From: Anaerofilum sp. An201
GTDB lineage: Bacteria > Bacillota > Clostridia > Oscillospirales > Ruminococcaceae
Assembly (NCBI RefSeq): GCF_002160015.1
Contig: NZ_NFJT01000002.1
Coordinates: forward strand, 1 to 64,000
Reading direction: 5' to 3'
DNA: 64,000 nt
In this document: positions 49,054 through 57,237 of the stretch, one piece after another
Layout of the letters: each line of letters opens with the position of its first letter
Numbering within the stretch: the first letter of the stretch is position 1
The notes under the pieces: generated by a model
What the model was told of the DNA's origin: nothing
The model's database searches: none
Seen by the model: the letters and a program-made list of their open reading frames with translations, nothing else
Made by a program: the position numbers and the translations under genes

Positions 49054-51294
49054 TTATTTACCCCCCTTTTTCTTCCCTGTCGTTTTCTTCGCAGGGATGT
49101 TATCAAAGCTCAAATTCAGTAGTACGCCTTTTTCCGTGTTCTCCATCGTAATGTAGGCGTCATAGGTTTTCCCAGTGCGCTCTGACATAAGGCCTCGCAC
49201 AAGAACCTTTCCTTCGCTCAGCAACTTTTTCACCATCGCCTCGGTCAGTTTCTTTTTGCTGGCGGCCAGCACCTTGTACACACCATGCTGGCCCTCTTTC
49301 CAAATAGTAAATGTGCAGCCTTCACGATAGCCTGAACAACCATACCCCTTCTTCCCTTCCACGATGGGCTTACCGCACCGGGGACACGTTCCGATAGATT
49401 TCCGCCCGGCGGCTCCAGCCAGATTTGAAAGCTGGATTTTGGGGTATTGGATAGAGGCGACCCGATGGAATGCAGCCAGGACTTCCTGGTAGAGGTCTTC
49501 CGGCTTTGCGTTTCCGTCCTGAATTTCCTGCTGGATAGCCCACCACTTTGCAGTCAGGTCCGGCTTGCGAATTTCATCCGGGAGTATTTTGTAGAACTCG
49601 CGTCCCAGTGGGGTCGAAATTACATTTTTTCCCTCATTACAGAGGAACCCCCGCTTTTTCAGCGTTTGGATAATTGCGGAACGAGTTGCTGCCGTACCGA
49701 TGGAGCCATGTTCCTCCCGGCTTTCCTTATCTTTTAGCAGCAGAAGCCGTTTTGCTTCGGGGTCCGTGACGTACTTTGCAACATTTTTCATATCCTCTTC
49801 GAGAGAGGAATCCGTGTATCGTTTGGGAGGCTTCGTCTCCTTTTCCTGTATGCTTGGATTGGACAACACGCACGGATACTTGCCGGCCGGCACATTGGAA
49901 AGTGCGCTCACTTCATCGTCCTGTGTACGTAACACCTGTTTGAATCCCTTGGATACCAAGCGCGTGGAAACTGCGGAAAATTCGCTGCCGCCTTTGCCAG
50001 GGATTGTGAGCCTGGTCCGTTCCTTCTTGGCGTTCGGCATAAATTGAACCATGTAAAAGCCGCATACGGCCCGATAAACGATTTGCTCCTTTTCGGACAG
50101 CTTGCTGATATCAGCTTTTTGTGCGGTTGGAATGATGGCGTGGTGAACGCCCACATTTTTGTCGTTAAATGCTTTGGATTTAATGGAAGAGTTGAGGCCA
50201 GGGAACGCCCAGCCAGCGCCGAGATTCGCCTGCACAGCTGCAATAATGCCAGGGGCTTCAGCATGCATATTCTCAGGGAGGTAGCGACACTCTGAACGGT
50301 TGTAGGTAATCAGGCCACCATAGTTCATGCGAAGCGATTGAGTAATTCGCAACGTTTCTTCCGGTGGAATATTGAATTTCTCAGAACAGTACGATTTCAA
50401 GGCGCTGATGCTGAACGGAAGTGGCGGAGCTTCCTCACAAGGCTCCTTCGTTACCTCGGCTTCAAACTTACGACCAGAAACAGCCTGGCCCAATTTTTCC
50501 AGATAGCTACGGTCGAGAATTTTTCCATCCACCAGATGTGGGTCATCTTTGCTGGGGGAAAACCGTGCCTGATGTGTTCCGTTCCCTTCCAGAGCGACGT
50601 CAACATCAAGCAAGAAGTATTTCTGGCTCGTGTGGCCTTCAATTTGAGCGTCTCGGGCGACAACGAGGCCAAGTGCTGCCGTCTGGACACGGCCGACTGA
50701 CAGGTTGGCCCCATAGGTATTACTGAAAAAACGTGACCCGTTGATACCCAGTGCGAAATCTGCAACGCTTCTTGCTCTTGCAGAAACAGCTTTCATGTGC
50801 CACGGGGCATTGTCCATTAGGTTTGCCATCGCCTTTTTCAGACTCGCCTCATTCAATGCGCCAGTATCGAGACGTTTAATGGGGCCGGAATAGCGATGCC
50901 ATTCCAGCAGCTCTTCCACCAGCAGCTGGCCTTCATCGTCAATATCGCCCGCGACAATGACGAGGCTGGCTTTTTTCAGAAGCTCGCCAATCGTCTTCAC
51001 CTGCTCGCCTTTATCCGGTGCCTTTGAGCCATTTTTCAGGAGAGCCGGGCCTTTGTCGGCCACTTTCGTCCCCCAGTTGTCGAAGAAAATCGGTAATTTT
51101 TCGTTCGGCGTGTTCTCACGGGCGTATTCGTCGCCATAGTCCTCTGGGTCTTTGAGTGTAAGCAAATGCCCGTAGCACCATGTAATGCAGTAGTTTCCCT
51201 GTTCGATGTATCCGTTTTTCCACGAGGGAGTTCCCGGAACAACCTTGGATACCGCTTTCGCAATATCAGGCTTCTCAGCAATGACCAAATCCAT
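49054..51294 (-). CDS. topB: Type IA DNA topoisomerase (topoisomerase III-like)
   Basis: This is a 746-residue protein. The N-terminal TOPRIM domain has VIAEKPDIAKAV and VAGDIDDEGQLLVEEL. The active-site region reads GLITYNRSECRYLP, where the catalytic Tyr lies in ITY; the usual RTDS that follows is RSEC here. A C-terminal zinc-ribbon (CPRCGKPIVEGKKGYGC) ends it. Such plasmid enzymes unlink DNA during replication and transfer. A sigma-A promoter lies upstream. There is no Shine-Dalgarno just before the ATG, although AGGAGG occurs 60 bases earlier. Confidence 0.9.
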   Translation of the reverse strand: MDLVIAEKPDIAKAVSKVVPGTPSWKNGYIEQGNYCITWCYGHLLTLKDPEDYGDEYARENTPNEKLPIFFDNWGTKVADKGPALLKNGSKAPDKGEQVKTIGELLKKASLVIVAGDIDDEGQLLVEELLEWHRYSGPIKRLDTGALNEASLKKAMANLMDNAPWHMKAVSARARSVADFALGINGSRFFSNTYGANLSVGRVQTAALGLVVARDAQIEGHTSQKYFLLDVDVALEGNGTHQARFSPSKDDPHLVDGKILDRSYLEKLGQAVSGRKFEAEVTKEPCEEAPPLPFSISALKSYCSEKFNIPPEETLRITQSLRMNYGGLITYNRSECRYLPENMHAEAPGIIAAVQANLGAGWAFPGLNSSIKSKAFNDKNVGVHHAIIPTAQKADISKLSEKEQIVYRAVCGFYMVQFMPNAKKERTRLTIPGKGGSEFSAVSTRLVSKGFKQVLRTQDDEVSALSNVPAGKYPCVLSNPSIQEKETKPPKRYTDSSLEEDMKNVAKYVTDPEAKRLLLLKDKESREEHGSIGTAATRSAIIQTLKKRGFLCNEGKNVISTPLGREFYKILPDEIRKPDLTAKWWAIQQEIQDGNAKPEDLYQEVLAAFHRVASIQYPKIQLSNLAGAAGRKSIGTCPRCGKPIVEGKKGYGCSGYREGCTFTIWKEGQHGVYKVLAASKKKLTEAMVKKLLSEGKVLVRGLMSERTGKTYDAYITMENTEKGVLLNLSFDNIPAKKTTGKKKGGK

Positions 51295-51375
51295 AAACCA
51301 GTTGGCGGCCAGCTTTCGGCAGGCTTATCATCGCTCACCAGGCTATGCCGCGTCTCGCCTCCTGTGTTGTATTTT

Positions 51376-51404
51376 CCTTAATTATATCATAAATCTATAT
51401 TTTT
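51376..51404 (-). promoter_or_regulatory. Sigma-A promoter of the topoisomerase operon
   Basis: TTGATA and TATAAT with a 17-base AT-rich spacer on the minus strand. The leader that follows has AGGAGGCGAG, a sequence also found after the promoter of the MazF operon. There is no CCCCGAAAA box. Confidence 0.75.
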
Positions 51405-51443
51405 ATCAAATATATTGCCAATTATGGATTTTTGAGACAAAAC

Positions 51444-51474
51444 AAAAAAGGCCCCGAGAAAATCTCGAGAGCCT
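51444..51474 (-). terminator. Intrinsic terminator after the MazF gene
   Basis: The AGGC(T)CTCGAGA/TCTCGGGGCCT stem is followed by TTTTTTG on the minus strand. Confidence 0.8.
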
Positions 51475-51490
51475 TTCGGAAGGGATAAAG

Positions 51491-51922
51491 TTAGAAATTG
51501 TCTTGTTGATAGTCGTAGAGCTTGCGACGAGCCGGAGACCTGTTGGTCAGGCCAAGGCTTACACAGATAGCAGCATCCACGCCAAGCATATACTCAGCGG
51601 ATAGTGCGCCGATTTTGCGTTTCAGCTGGTTTTTATCCAGTGTGAGGATTTGCTCTGCAATAATGACGGACGGACGGTTCAGCCCATTACTTTTGCCCGG
51701 CAAGACAGGCAGATGCGTCGGCAGCGACTTCTTTTTTTCGAACTGAGAAGTGATAGCCACCGCGATAACGGTTTGGCTGAATCGGTTTCCCGTGTCATTC
51801 TGAACAATCAGAACAGGCCGTACACCGCTCTGTACAGAGCCAACAGACGGCTCCAACTCAGCATAGAAAATATCGCCGCGATGAATGGACGGGGCCGTGT
51901 TAGGAACACTTACGCCGGGCAT
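51491..51922 (-). CDS. mazF: MazF/PemK-family toxin (endoribonuclease)
   Basis: This 143-residue protein has the MazF fold signature: IHRGDIFYAELEPSVGSVQSG, then RPVLIVQNDTGNRFSQTVIAVAITS and PTHLPVL, and SVIIAEQILTLDKNQL. MazF proteins cut mRNA. The upstream gene at 51910-52158 overlaps it by 13 bases and takes the usual antitoxin position, but it does not look like MazE. A strong terminator follows. Confidence 0.9.
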   Translation of the reverse strand: MPGVSVPNTAPSIHRGDIFYAELEPSVGSVQSGVRPVLIVQNDTGNRFSQTVIAVAITSQFEKKKSLPTHLPVLPGKSNGLNRPSVIIAEQILTLDKNQLKRKIGALSAEYMLGVDAAICVSLGLTNRSPARRKLYDYQQDNF

Positions 51923-52158
51923 TTGTCACTCACCTCCACAACGTCCTCATACGCCAGGATGCGCTTTCGCGTTTCATTTTCACATTGGATGACCATAGTG
52001 TTACTGCGAAACTCCAGGACCTTAGCCTGAACGACCCATTTGACGTCGCCCGAAGAGCCTTTGCGGACGAGGAAATTCGTCACGTCGCCCAGGGAAAGGA
52101 TTGCTGTGCCGAACTGGCCCCTAAAGGTCAGGATTTTATCTTCAAAATAGTGTTTCAT
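51910..52158 (-). CDS. Unknown partner of MazF, possible new antitoxin
   Basis: This 82-residue protein (MKHYFEDKILTFRGQFGTAI...) looks like a small beta-barrel: AILSLGDVTNFLVRKG, VVQAKVLEFRSNTMVIQC and RILAYEDVVEVSDK. It shows no AbrB-type or ribbon-helix-helix pattern. It overlaps mazF by 13 bases and shares its promoter, the typical arrangement of antitoxin then toxin. Its role as antitoxin is an inference from position only. A standard -10 and weak -35 lie upstream. Confidence 0.65.
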   Translation of the reverse strand: MKHYFEDKILTFRGQFGTAILSLGDVTNFLVRKGSSGDVKWVVQAKVLEFRSNTMVIQCENETRKRILAYEDVVEVSDKCPA

Positions 52159-52225
52159 CGTGAAAAGCGCAGAATCCGCCCAGACAATGCCAGGCGGAAC
52201 CGCGCACTCGCCTCCTTATTTTATA

Positions 52226-52260
52226 TTGTATTATATCAGATTTTTGCTGGCCCGCAAAGG
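52226..52260 (-). promoter_or_regulatory. Sigma-A type promoter of the MazF operon
   Basis: TTGCGG, a 16-base spacer and TATAAT on the minus strand. An AAGGAGGCGAGTG follows about 20 bases later and could start a 21-residue leader peptide (MRGSAWHCLGGFCAFHDETLF) overlapping the next start. There is no CCCCGAAAA box. Confidence 0.6.
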
Positions 52261-52270
52261 AAGACCAGAA

Positions 52271-53212
52271 TCATTCCTCAGCGGGAACGATTTCGAACGA
52301 GAGCTTCTGGTATTTCGGCTGCATCCGTTTGACCGCCTGCTGTGCGTTCTTGGGAGAGAACCGCTTTGCGAGCTTGGGAAAGGGCGTGGTGACGATGCTG
52401 TACCGCCTTGCGCTGCGATAGTAGTTCGCGCTGCCGGTACGCAGGTCCGTCACCTTGATGTAGACGGCAGGCGAAAAATCGAGCGCACTGGCGCGATGCA
52501 CCTTTGCCCCGTTCATGCCGGGAATACTCGGGTTCCGCAGGATAGTCACTGCATGCTCATAGGTCAAAATCATCGCGTCTTTCGCGTTGGTTGACCACGA
52601 ACTGTGAACAGCGGAATACTCTTGCAGGAACGAATTTTTGTGCTTCAGTACCACCTTTTCGTCGGGGTCAAAACTTCGCGTATCGGGATGATTCATCCCT
52701 TCCCAAAGGTTGACGACGGGATAAAAGGACGATTTCTCCGGCAGGCTCACCCGCAGTCGTTCCACCCTCTGGGCCCACTCGTCATACTCCTCGGTCGAGC
52801 TGACATAGGTGTTCAGCGCCGTGTGGTGCTCATGGTTTTCCCAGACGCTCACATAACACTGGATGCTGGTGTGAGGCCGGTTGTCCAGCAGGATAGCCTC
52901 GACCGTGGCCGCACGCCGGATGGCGTTTTTTGCCCACCGAACCAGTCCTGCATCATCAACCCACTTTCCACGGCTCTTCCAGTGTTCCTGATAGGCGCCG
53001 CCGGTCATTTTCTGGATATTTGCCATGAAATCTTCCTCAGAAACGCCGACGCGGTTGAACAGGACCCACCAGCCCCTTTCTCCGCGCTCATAGCGGCGCC
53101 CGGAAAGAGTCCAGTTGACCTCGGTACAGTTATTGCTTCCGCTGAGGATAGCAGGGGTGATGCCACTCTTGGAGCGGATGAACTGGGTATCGTACAGGAT
53201 TTCGTAACTCAT
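52271..53212 (-). CDS. Hypothetical protein
   Basis: This 313-residue protein starts MSYEILYDTQFIRSKSGITP. It opens with a beta-rich domain (NCTEVNWTLSGRRYERGERGWWVL), followed by helical and mixed parts. The middle contains HHTALNTYVSST and VVNLWEGMNHPDTRSF. No known motif. GGAGG lies nine bases before the ATG. It follows the zinc-finger protein gene in the promoter-10 operon. Function unknown. Confidence 0.7.
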   Translation of the reverse strand: MSYEILYDTQFIRSKSGITPAILSGSNNCTEVNWTLSGRRYERGERGWWVLFNRVGVSEEDFMANIQKMTGGAYQEHWKSRGKWVDDAGLVRWAKNAIRRAATVEAILLDNRPHTSIQCYVSVWENHEHHTALNTYVSSTEEYDEWAQRVERLRVSLPEKSSFYPVVNLWEGMNHPDTRSFDPDEKVVLKHKNSFLQEYSAVHSSWSTNAKDAMILTYEHAVTILRNPSIPGMNGAKVHRASALDFSPAVYIKVTDLRTGSANYYRSARRYSIVTTPFPKLAKRFSPKNAQQAVKRMQPKYQKLSFEIVPAEE

Positions 53213-53230
53213 ACTATGTACCTCCAAATT

Positions 53231-54385
53231 TTATTTTTCAATCAGGCCGAACGGGTCGAATTCCCGTGTTTCGTCCTTGTATGTCAGAATACTTGACGGC
53301 ATCTTTGCCAGCGGCTTATGGCAGCCGCAGGTGAACGACGTCTCGGTCCCGTGGCTAAACGCAGAGCAGAGTTTCCCGCGTGTGCAGTAAAACTCATTTC
53401 CGCAGTAAAGGCACCGGCAGAGGAACCATTGTTCGGTAATCCGTCTTTTGTTTTCGCCGCGATAAGCGCCCGTTGCTTTCAGCACAACGACTCCGCCGGC
53501 TTTCATGCCGACGTACCGGCTCTTTCGTTCACAGCTGAGCCCCGGAATAGTGCTGAGACATCCGCAGCTTTTCAGTTCTCCCGAAAGAAGGTGTCGGAGT
53601 GGAGCAAAGAACCGGGCCCCACAACCGCAGTTGCAGAGAACGATTTCGTTGTTCAGCTTGGCTTTTGCCTCGATGAATCCGAACCTCCGCATCATCACCT
53701 GTTCGCGCAGGTCGATTTCCTCGCTGTACAGGTCGATGTCAAGGATGGACTCATTGACATACCCGACGCCGGCCTTTTTGTTCGTGCAGAACGGGCATTC
53801 CTGAATCGTCCCTGTCACCAGGGCGGATTCATACGCAGTGAAACTCTGCCCGCACTCGCATTCGCAGAACCAGAGAGACGAATCTCCCTGCTCTCTCGCA
53901 ATGCCGGTGACGGTCAAGTTCCCGATTTTCTTTCCGAACAGCTCGATTCGAGACGGCCGCTCTATGATTACGTTCTGTTTTTTGCAGCCTTTTTTCATGT
54001 TCCGCTTGCGCTTTTCCCAGGCGTATCGGTCTGCTTCCCGCTTGCGTTCTTTCGCGCACTCCGGGCAGTAGAGCTTATTGGCTTTCTCGGCCGTGAATAT
54101 CCGGGAGCACTGGCGGCACACATTGTACTGAAGGACGATATTCTTTGAGAGCTTTCCATCCTCAAGGTTATCAAAAACGGCCAAATTGTTTTCGAGCATC
54201 CCGGTGAGGACCGGGGTCTCTTTGGGCTGATAGGGCATATCATCCGCAAAATACGAAAAAAAGCGTTTTGCCCCGAGCCTGCCCACAGTTTCGTGGAAGA
54301 CGGGCCGGTAGACGATTCTTCCGTGGCGGACATAGGGTGCCTGGAAATGAAGCGACCATGTTCCCGTGTATTCTTTCTCTCTCAT
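53231..54385 (-). CDS. Multi-zinc-finger protein with phage-type CxCG repeats
   Basis: This is a 384-residue protein. Several Cys clusters are visible: CRQCSRIFTA...CPEC, WFCECECGQSF, CPFCTNKK, NCGCGARFFAPLRHLL then LKSCGCLST, and CRCLYCGNEFYCTRG with a final FTCGC. The WFCECECGQSFTAYESAL-type repeats recall the N-terminal modules of phage HNH/AP2 proteins and could bind DNA through zinc. I chose the ATG at 54385 because GAGGC precedes it. It is driven by promoter 10 and has both leader types. Function unknown. Confidence 0.75.
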   Translation of the reverse strand: MREKEYTGTWSLHFQAPYVRHGRIVYRPVFHETVGRLGAKRFFSYFADDMPYQPKETPVLTGMLENNLAVFDNLEDGKLSKNIVLQYNVCRQCSRIFTAEKANKLYCPECAKERKREADRYAWEKRKRNMKKGCKKQNVIIERPSRIELFGKKIGNLTVTGIAREQGDSSLWFCECECGQSFTAYESALVTGTIQECPFCTNKKAGVGYVNESILDIDLYSEEIDLREQVMMRRFGFIEAKAKLNNEIVLCNCGCGARFFAPLRHLLSGELKSCGCLSTIPGLSCERKSRYVGMKAGGVVVLKATGAYRGENKRRITEQWFLCRCLYCGNEFYCTRGKLCSAFSHGTETSFTCGCHKPLAKMPSSILTYKDETREFDPFGLIEK

Positions 54386-54520
54386 GTTAATTGCCTCGAT
54401 TATGTATGAATTTGCGTATTGAACGCATCTCTGAATTCCCCCAGCATCCGGGGGTAAAAAATATGGAATCGGCGCCATTGAGCACCGTTACCGGGAGGAT
54501 GACCTGGTCCGGGAATCTAT
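54386..54520 (-). promoter_or_regulatory. Type-2 leader RNA, copy 3
   Basis: In RNA sense: a P1 stem (CCGG with CCGG) whose loop contains ACCAGGUCAUCCUC; a CGGUGC-UCAAUG-GCGCCG stem (compensated changes versus copy 2); a CCCCCGG...GGGGG stem. A CCUCC run lies in P1. It lies between leader I and the zinc-finger gene. Confidence 0.6.
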
Positions 54521-54525
54521 ATAAA

Positions 54526-54584
54526 CAAAGAAAAACGCGAACCCCGCGCCACTTTCGTAGCACAGGATTCGCGTTTTATTCTTT
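54526..54584 (-). promoter_or_regulatory. Type-1 leader hairpin, copy I
   Basis: CAAAGAA/TTCTTTG base, ACGCGAACC with GGATTCGCGT (one mismatch), and a GCUAC-GAAA-GUGGC apex with a GNRA loop. Confidence 0.8.
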
Positions 54585-54593
54585 GATGAGGAT

Positions 54594-54622
54594 ATTATAC
54601 GTCACTTTTCGGGGCAAGCGGT
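54594..54622 (-). promoter_or_regulatory. CCCCGAAAA-box promoter 10
   Basis: Box CCCCGAAAA (54606-54614), TATAAT (54594-54599), gap of six bases; no good -35. Downstream come leader I, type-2 leader copy 3 and the zinc-finger gene. Confidence 0.75.
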
Positions 54623-54634
54623 AATCCGAATGGC

Positions 54635-55189
54635 TCAGAGAGCCCCCGATTTCACCAGCCAGAGGCCCAGCGCACGCAGGATTTGGATTTCCGTGTGTTC
54701 CGGGCTTGCGAATCTGGACGCAATGAGCCCGTTCCAGGTCCCTTTGGTCCCGTTGATGCCGTTCCTCAGTTTGATTCCTTTTCCGCCAGCCTGTTCCCAG
54801 GCATGGAGGTTTTCAGAATAATCATCCAGCAGGACAAATCCGCGATGGATTCGCCCAAACTTTTCGGAAACGATTCCGGCCTTGTTGGCGCCCGGTTCGC
54901 AGAAAATCATGCGGGACGCAGCCAGCTCAGGCAGGTGCTCGGCGAGCCAGACGCGCTTGTCCTCTTCCGCCCAGGGATTCCCGGGCATTAGGGCACTCAA
55001 GGCGTAGGTCTCGAAACCGAGCTCCTTTTCCTCGGCAATGAGCATGCGGACCGCCTGCACAACGGATTCGTGCGCAGGAAGGTTCCGAAAATATCCGCGC
55101 TTCAGCAGTTCTTCATACGGCGTCCCCACCTGCCAGACGGCCAGGGTCCCGTCGATATCGACGAACAGCTTTCTTTGCTTCTCAAACAT
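54635..55189 (-). CDS. HAD-type 5'-nucleotidase-like protein
   Basis: This 184-residue protein has the HAD nucleophile motif in KLFVDIDGTLAVW (residues 7-19). A SALMPGNPWA...DKRVWLAEHLPEL block and FCEPGANKA follow, then FVLLDDYSENLHAW, the last HAD motif. This layout matches the small 5'(3')-deoxyribonucleotidases of plasmids and phages. It would remove phosphate from nucleotides. The ATG at 55189 stands nine bases after AAGGAG; an ATG at 55198 abuts that site. Confidence 0.8.
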   Translation of the reverse strand: MFEKQRKLFVDIDGTLAVWQVGTPYEELLKRGYFRNLPAHESVVQAVRMLIAEEKELGFETYALSALMPGNPWAEEDKRVWLAEHLPELAASRMIFCEPGANKAGIVSEKFGRIHRGFVLLDDYSENLHAWEQAGGKGIKLRNGINGTKGTWNGLIASRFASPEHTEIQILRALGLWLVKSGAL

Positions 55190-55203
55190 AAAAATCATCT
55201 CCT

Positions 55204-55644
55204 TTATGCGATTTGCGGCAAATTCCCCATCAGCCCGGACAGCAGGCCCGACAGCGCGTCAGCCGCAGGAGGCCAACCGAATGCCGCAAGGGCAACGAAG
55301 GCAATTCCCACCAGACAGGCAAGGCGCAGGACGGTGTAAATAGGCAGGCAGACCCGCCAGAACCGTCCCCGGATTATCCAGAGGCCGCCTTTGCTCCCCT
55401 TCTGGCGGTTGCAGCGTCGGCAGGCCGGAACGAGATTCGAGATGTCGTTCACGCCCTTGGGGACGAGCAGCTTTGCCAAAAATCCCCGTTGCGCCAAATG
55501 AACAGCGACTACATGGTCCACCTGCATTTTCTCCGGTTTCACGCGGCGGCCGCAGTAAACGCATCGGTATTTGCCTCGCACCGGCTGAACGGCGCTTAAA
55601 AACTCGTTTCGGTACGATGAATTCCGAGTGTATTTATCGTTCAT
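55204..55644 (-). CDS. HNH endonuclease with a C-terminal membrane segment
   Basis: This is a 146-residue protein. The HNH domain is plain: YRCVYCGRRVKPEKMQVDHVVAVH, then NDISNLVPACRRCNRQKGSK with the second Cys pair. After residue 105 come 25 hydrophobic residues (LPIYTVLRLACLVGIAFVAL), an uncommon addition that should attach it to the membrane. HNH nucleases cut DNA. The ATG at 55644 has AGGAGA just before it. It lies between the HAD and PARP genes. Confidence 0.75.
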   Translation of the reverse strand: MNDKYTRNSSYRNEFLSAVQPVRGKYRCVYCGRRVKPEKMQVDHVVAVHLAQRGFLAKLLVPKGVNDISNLVPACRRCNRQKGSKGGLWIIRGRFWRVCLPIYTVLRLACLVGIAFVALAAFGWPPAADALSGLLSGLMGNLPQIA

Positions 55645-55658
55645 ATTCTCTCCTTTCA

Positions 55659-55693
55659 AAAAAGCGGCCGTTACCCAGATAGGAACGGCCGCT
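55659..55693 (-). terminator. Intrinsic terminator after the PARP gene
   Basis: GCGGCCGTT/AACGGCCGC with an 11-base loop, followed by TTTTTTG on the minus strand. Confidence 0.85.
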
Positions 55694-55698
55694 TAACA

Positions 55699-56883
55699 TC
55701 AGGCTTTCAGCTCAACCAGATAGCGGATAGTGACCTGAGCCTCGTCGTATACGATGAGTTCGTCATTCCGAAGCATCCCTTTGTCTTTATGTGCAAAAAC
55801 ATAGTTCGCCCCGTTGCAGAACGAGCTCAAGTTCTTCCCCGTGATAGAGCTGTACCGGGATTGGTGGTCGTACACATCAAACGCTTTCCCGCAGGCGACT
55901 TCCATAACGCCCATGAAAGCACGACTACTATGACCATTTGCCCAGTAACTGCCGCTCAAACTGGTGTAGCCGGCGGATTTCGATGCGCTGGGCGCAAAAT
56001 AAATTCCGTGGCCGAACATTTTGCCGGTGATGGCGGCATTGGGATTCAACTTGAGGCCCGTGCTGAGGATGTTGAGCCAGTTTTCATTTTTCGACCCATG
56101 CCAGAGAAACTTTTTCTTGCAATCTGGATGAGATGACATGTAGTCCTCAAAGTTCCCGCGTGTGGCCTTCGTGTCGATACGCCATGCGGCATGGTATTTT
56201 CCGGCTTGCTGCCCCAGATGGCGCAGGATGTTTTGCTCTTCTTCGCTGGTCACGTTGGAAACAGTGATTCCAAGTGCTTCCAGAATCGTTTTGTCGGCGG
56301 TTTGCCCTTCAATGGCCGGCACAGAGGGACGGATAACGACCTGGCCGCGCATCACATCCAGCAAATTTTGTTCTCGCTGAATAATTTCGCCCATGTCGGA
56401 CACGGACTTTGCCATGTAATTCTGGACCCGGGACATATTGCGCGGCAGAATCGAGAACAGCTCCAGAAGCAACTCATTGAACTCGAACGTGTTTTTGGAT
56501 TGGCCGAGCAAAATAAGCTGTCGCTGGGCCGAATCGACCATCTGTATCGTCACCTTGTCCGTGGATACGGTATAGTTGGTTCGGACAATTTGCCGGGAAC
56601 AATTCAGAAGGAACTGAAACAGTTCGTTGATTCCGTTGTCTTCAACGGGTTTAAACTCCGGCGCAGACGGGGTTCGAGAGGCCTCGACCAACTCCGTCAT
56701 ATCCTTATATCCCTTTCGTATTTTTTCATTGTATTTCTGGTTCCATGCAGACGCAGGGTACGACGCGCTGACGCCGGCCTGACCGATACGACCATACCGG
56801 ACATTCAGTCTGTCCCCTACGATTTCCATATCGTAAAATTTATTGTTATTCAGTGCTGTTACCATGACGAGATGTGCAAACAT
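55699..56883 (-). CDS. WGR-PARP ADP-ribosyltransferase (poly(ADP-ribose) polymerase family)
   Basis: This is a 394-residue protein. Residues 1-70 are a WGR domain (NKFYDMEIVGDRLNVRYGRIGQ). About 80-190 form the helical regulatory domain, and 195-394 the catalytic domain. The H-Y-E triad is complete: His near 262 in FLWHGSKNENW, Tyr near 306 in SKSAGYTS, and Glu near 375 in NDELIVYDEAQV. In PARP1 that Glu allows chain growth. It transfers ADP-ribose from NAD. No BRCT or zinc-finger front is present. Intact PARP genes are uncommon in bacteria. GGAGG precedes the ATG by six bases. The macrodomain gene lies 40 kb away. Confidence 0.9.
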   Translation of the reverse strand: MFAHLVMVTALNNNKFYDMEIVGDRLNVRYGRIGQAGVSASYPASAWNQKYNEKIRKGYKDMTELVEASRTPSAPEFKPVEDNGINELFQFLLNCSRQIVRTNYTVSTDKVTIQMVDSAQRQLILLGQSKNTFEFNELLLELFSILPRNMSRVQNYMAKSVSDMGEIIQREQNLLDVMRGQVVIRPSVPAIEGQTADKTILEALGITVSNVTSEEEQNILRHLGQQAGKYHAAWRIDTKATRGNFEDYMSSHPDCKKKFLWHGSKNENWLNILSTGLKLNPNAAITGKMFGHGIYFAPSASKSAGYTSLSGSYWANGHSSRAFMGVMEVACGKAFDVYDHQSRYSSITGKNLSSFCNGANYVFAHKDKGMLRNDELIVYDEAQVTIRYLVELKA

Positions 56884-56896
56884 AATAATCCTCCAC

Positions 56897-56927
56897 AAAA
56901 TAAGGGGGCCCGTTTTTTCAGGCCCCC
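56897..56927 (-). terminator. Terminator-like hairpin after the gene at 56934-57224
   Basis: GGGGGCC/GGCCCCC with an inner 10-base loop, followed by TTATTTTG on the minus strand. Confidence 0.65.
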
Positions 56928-56933
56928 ATTAGT

Positions 56934-57224
56934 TCAGTTGCTGTCGTTTAACTCGGTCAGCTGCCGCTTATATCTGGCGACAACTTCGCAGGCAGATTTG
57001 AGCGCAGATTCCAGCCCAGTCCGGACAATATCCTCCAACTCTGCTTGAGCGTCAGGCAAAGAGCTTGCGTCCATGGGCTCGTTGAAATATGTCGTATTCC
57101 CGATTCGGCCGCAAAAACGATACCCGCCATCCTCGATATGCAAAGATGCCAGCAGGTCGCCGCCATTCCGTGAGAGCAGGAGATACCTGCCGCTTTCTGC
57201 GTATTCGGTGTTCCAATATGCCAT
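56934..57224 (-). CDS. Small hypothetical protein
   Basis: This 96-residue protein (MAYWNTEYAESGRYLLLSRN...) has a beta-rich first half (GGYRFCGRIGNTTYFNEPM) and a helical second half (AELEDIVRTGLESALKSA). No known motif. AGGGAGG precedes the ATG. It is directly upstream of the PARP gene and may belong with it; position is the only evidence. Confidence 0.7.
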   Translation of the reverse strand: MAYWNTEYAESGRYLLLSRNGGDLLASLHIEDGGYRFCGRIGNTTYFNEPMDASSLPDAQAELEDIVRTGLESALKSACEVVARYKRQLTELNDSN

Positions 57225-57237
57225 GTTTATTCCTCCC

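Noticed and set aside
51036-51338. Frame beginning GTG-AGC-GAT before the topoisomerase gene
   Set aside because: It overlaps the topoisomerase start extensively and its later residues look out of frame. At most it is a leader peptide.
53838-54071. Plus-strand Cys-rich frame opposite the zinc-finger gene
   Set aside because: It is a mirror of the minus-strand zinc-finger codons with no start site.
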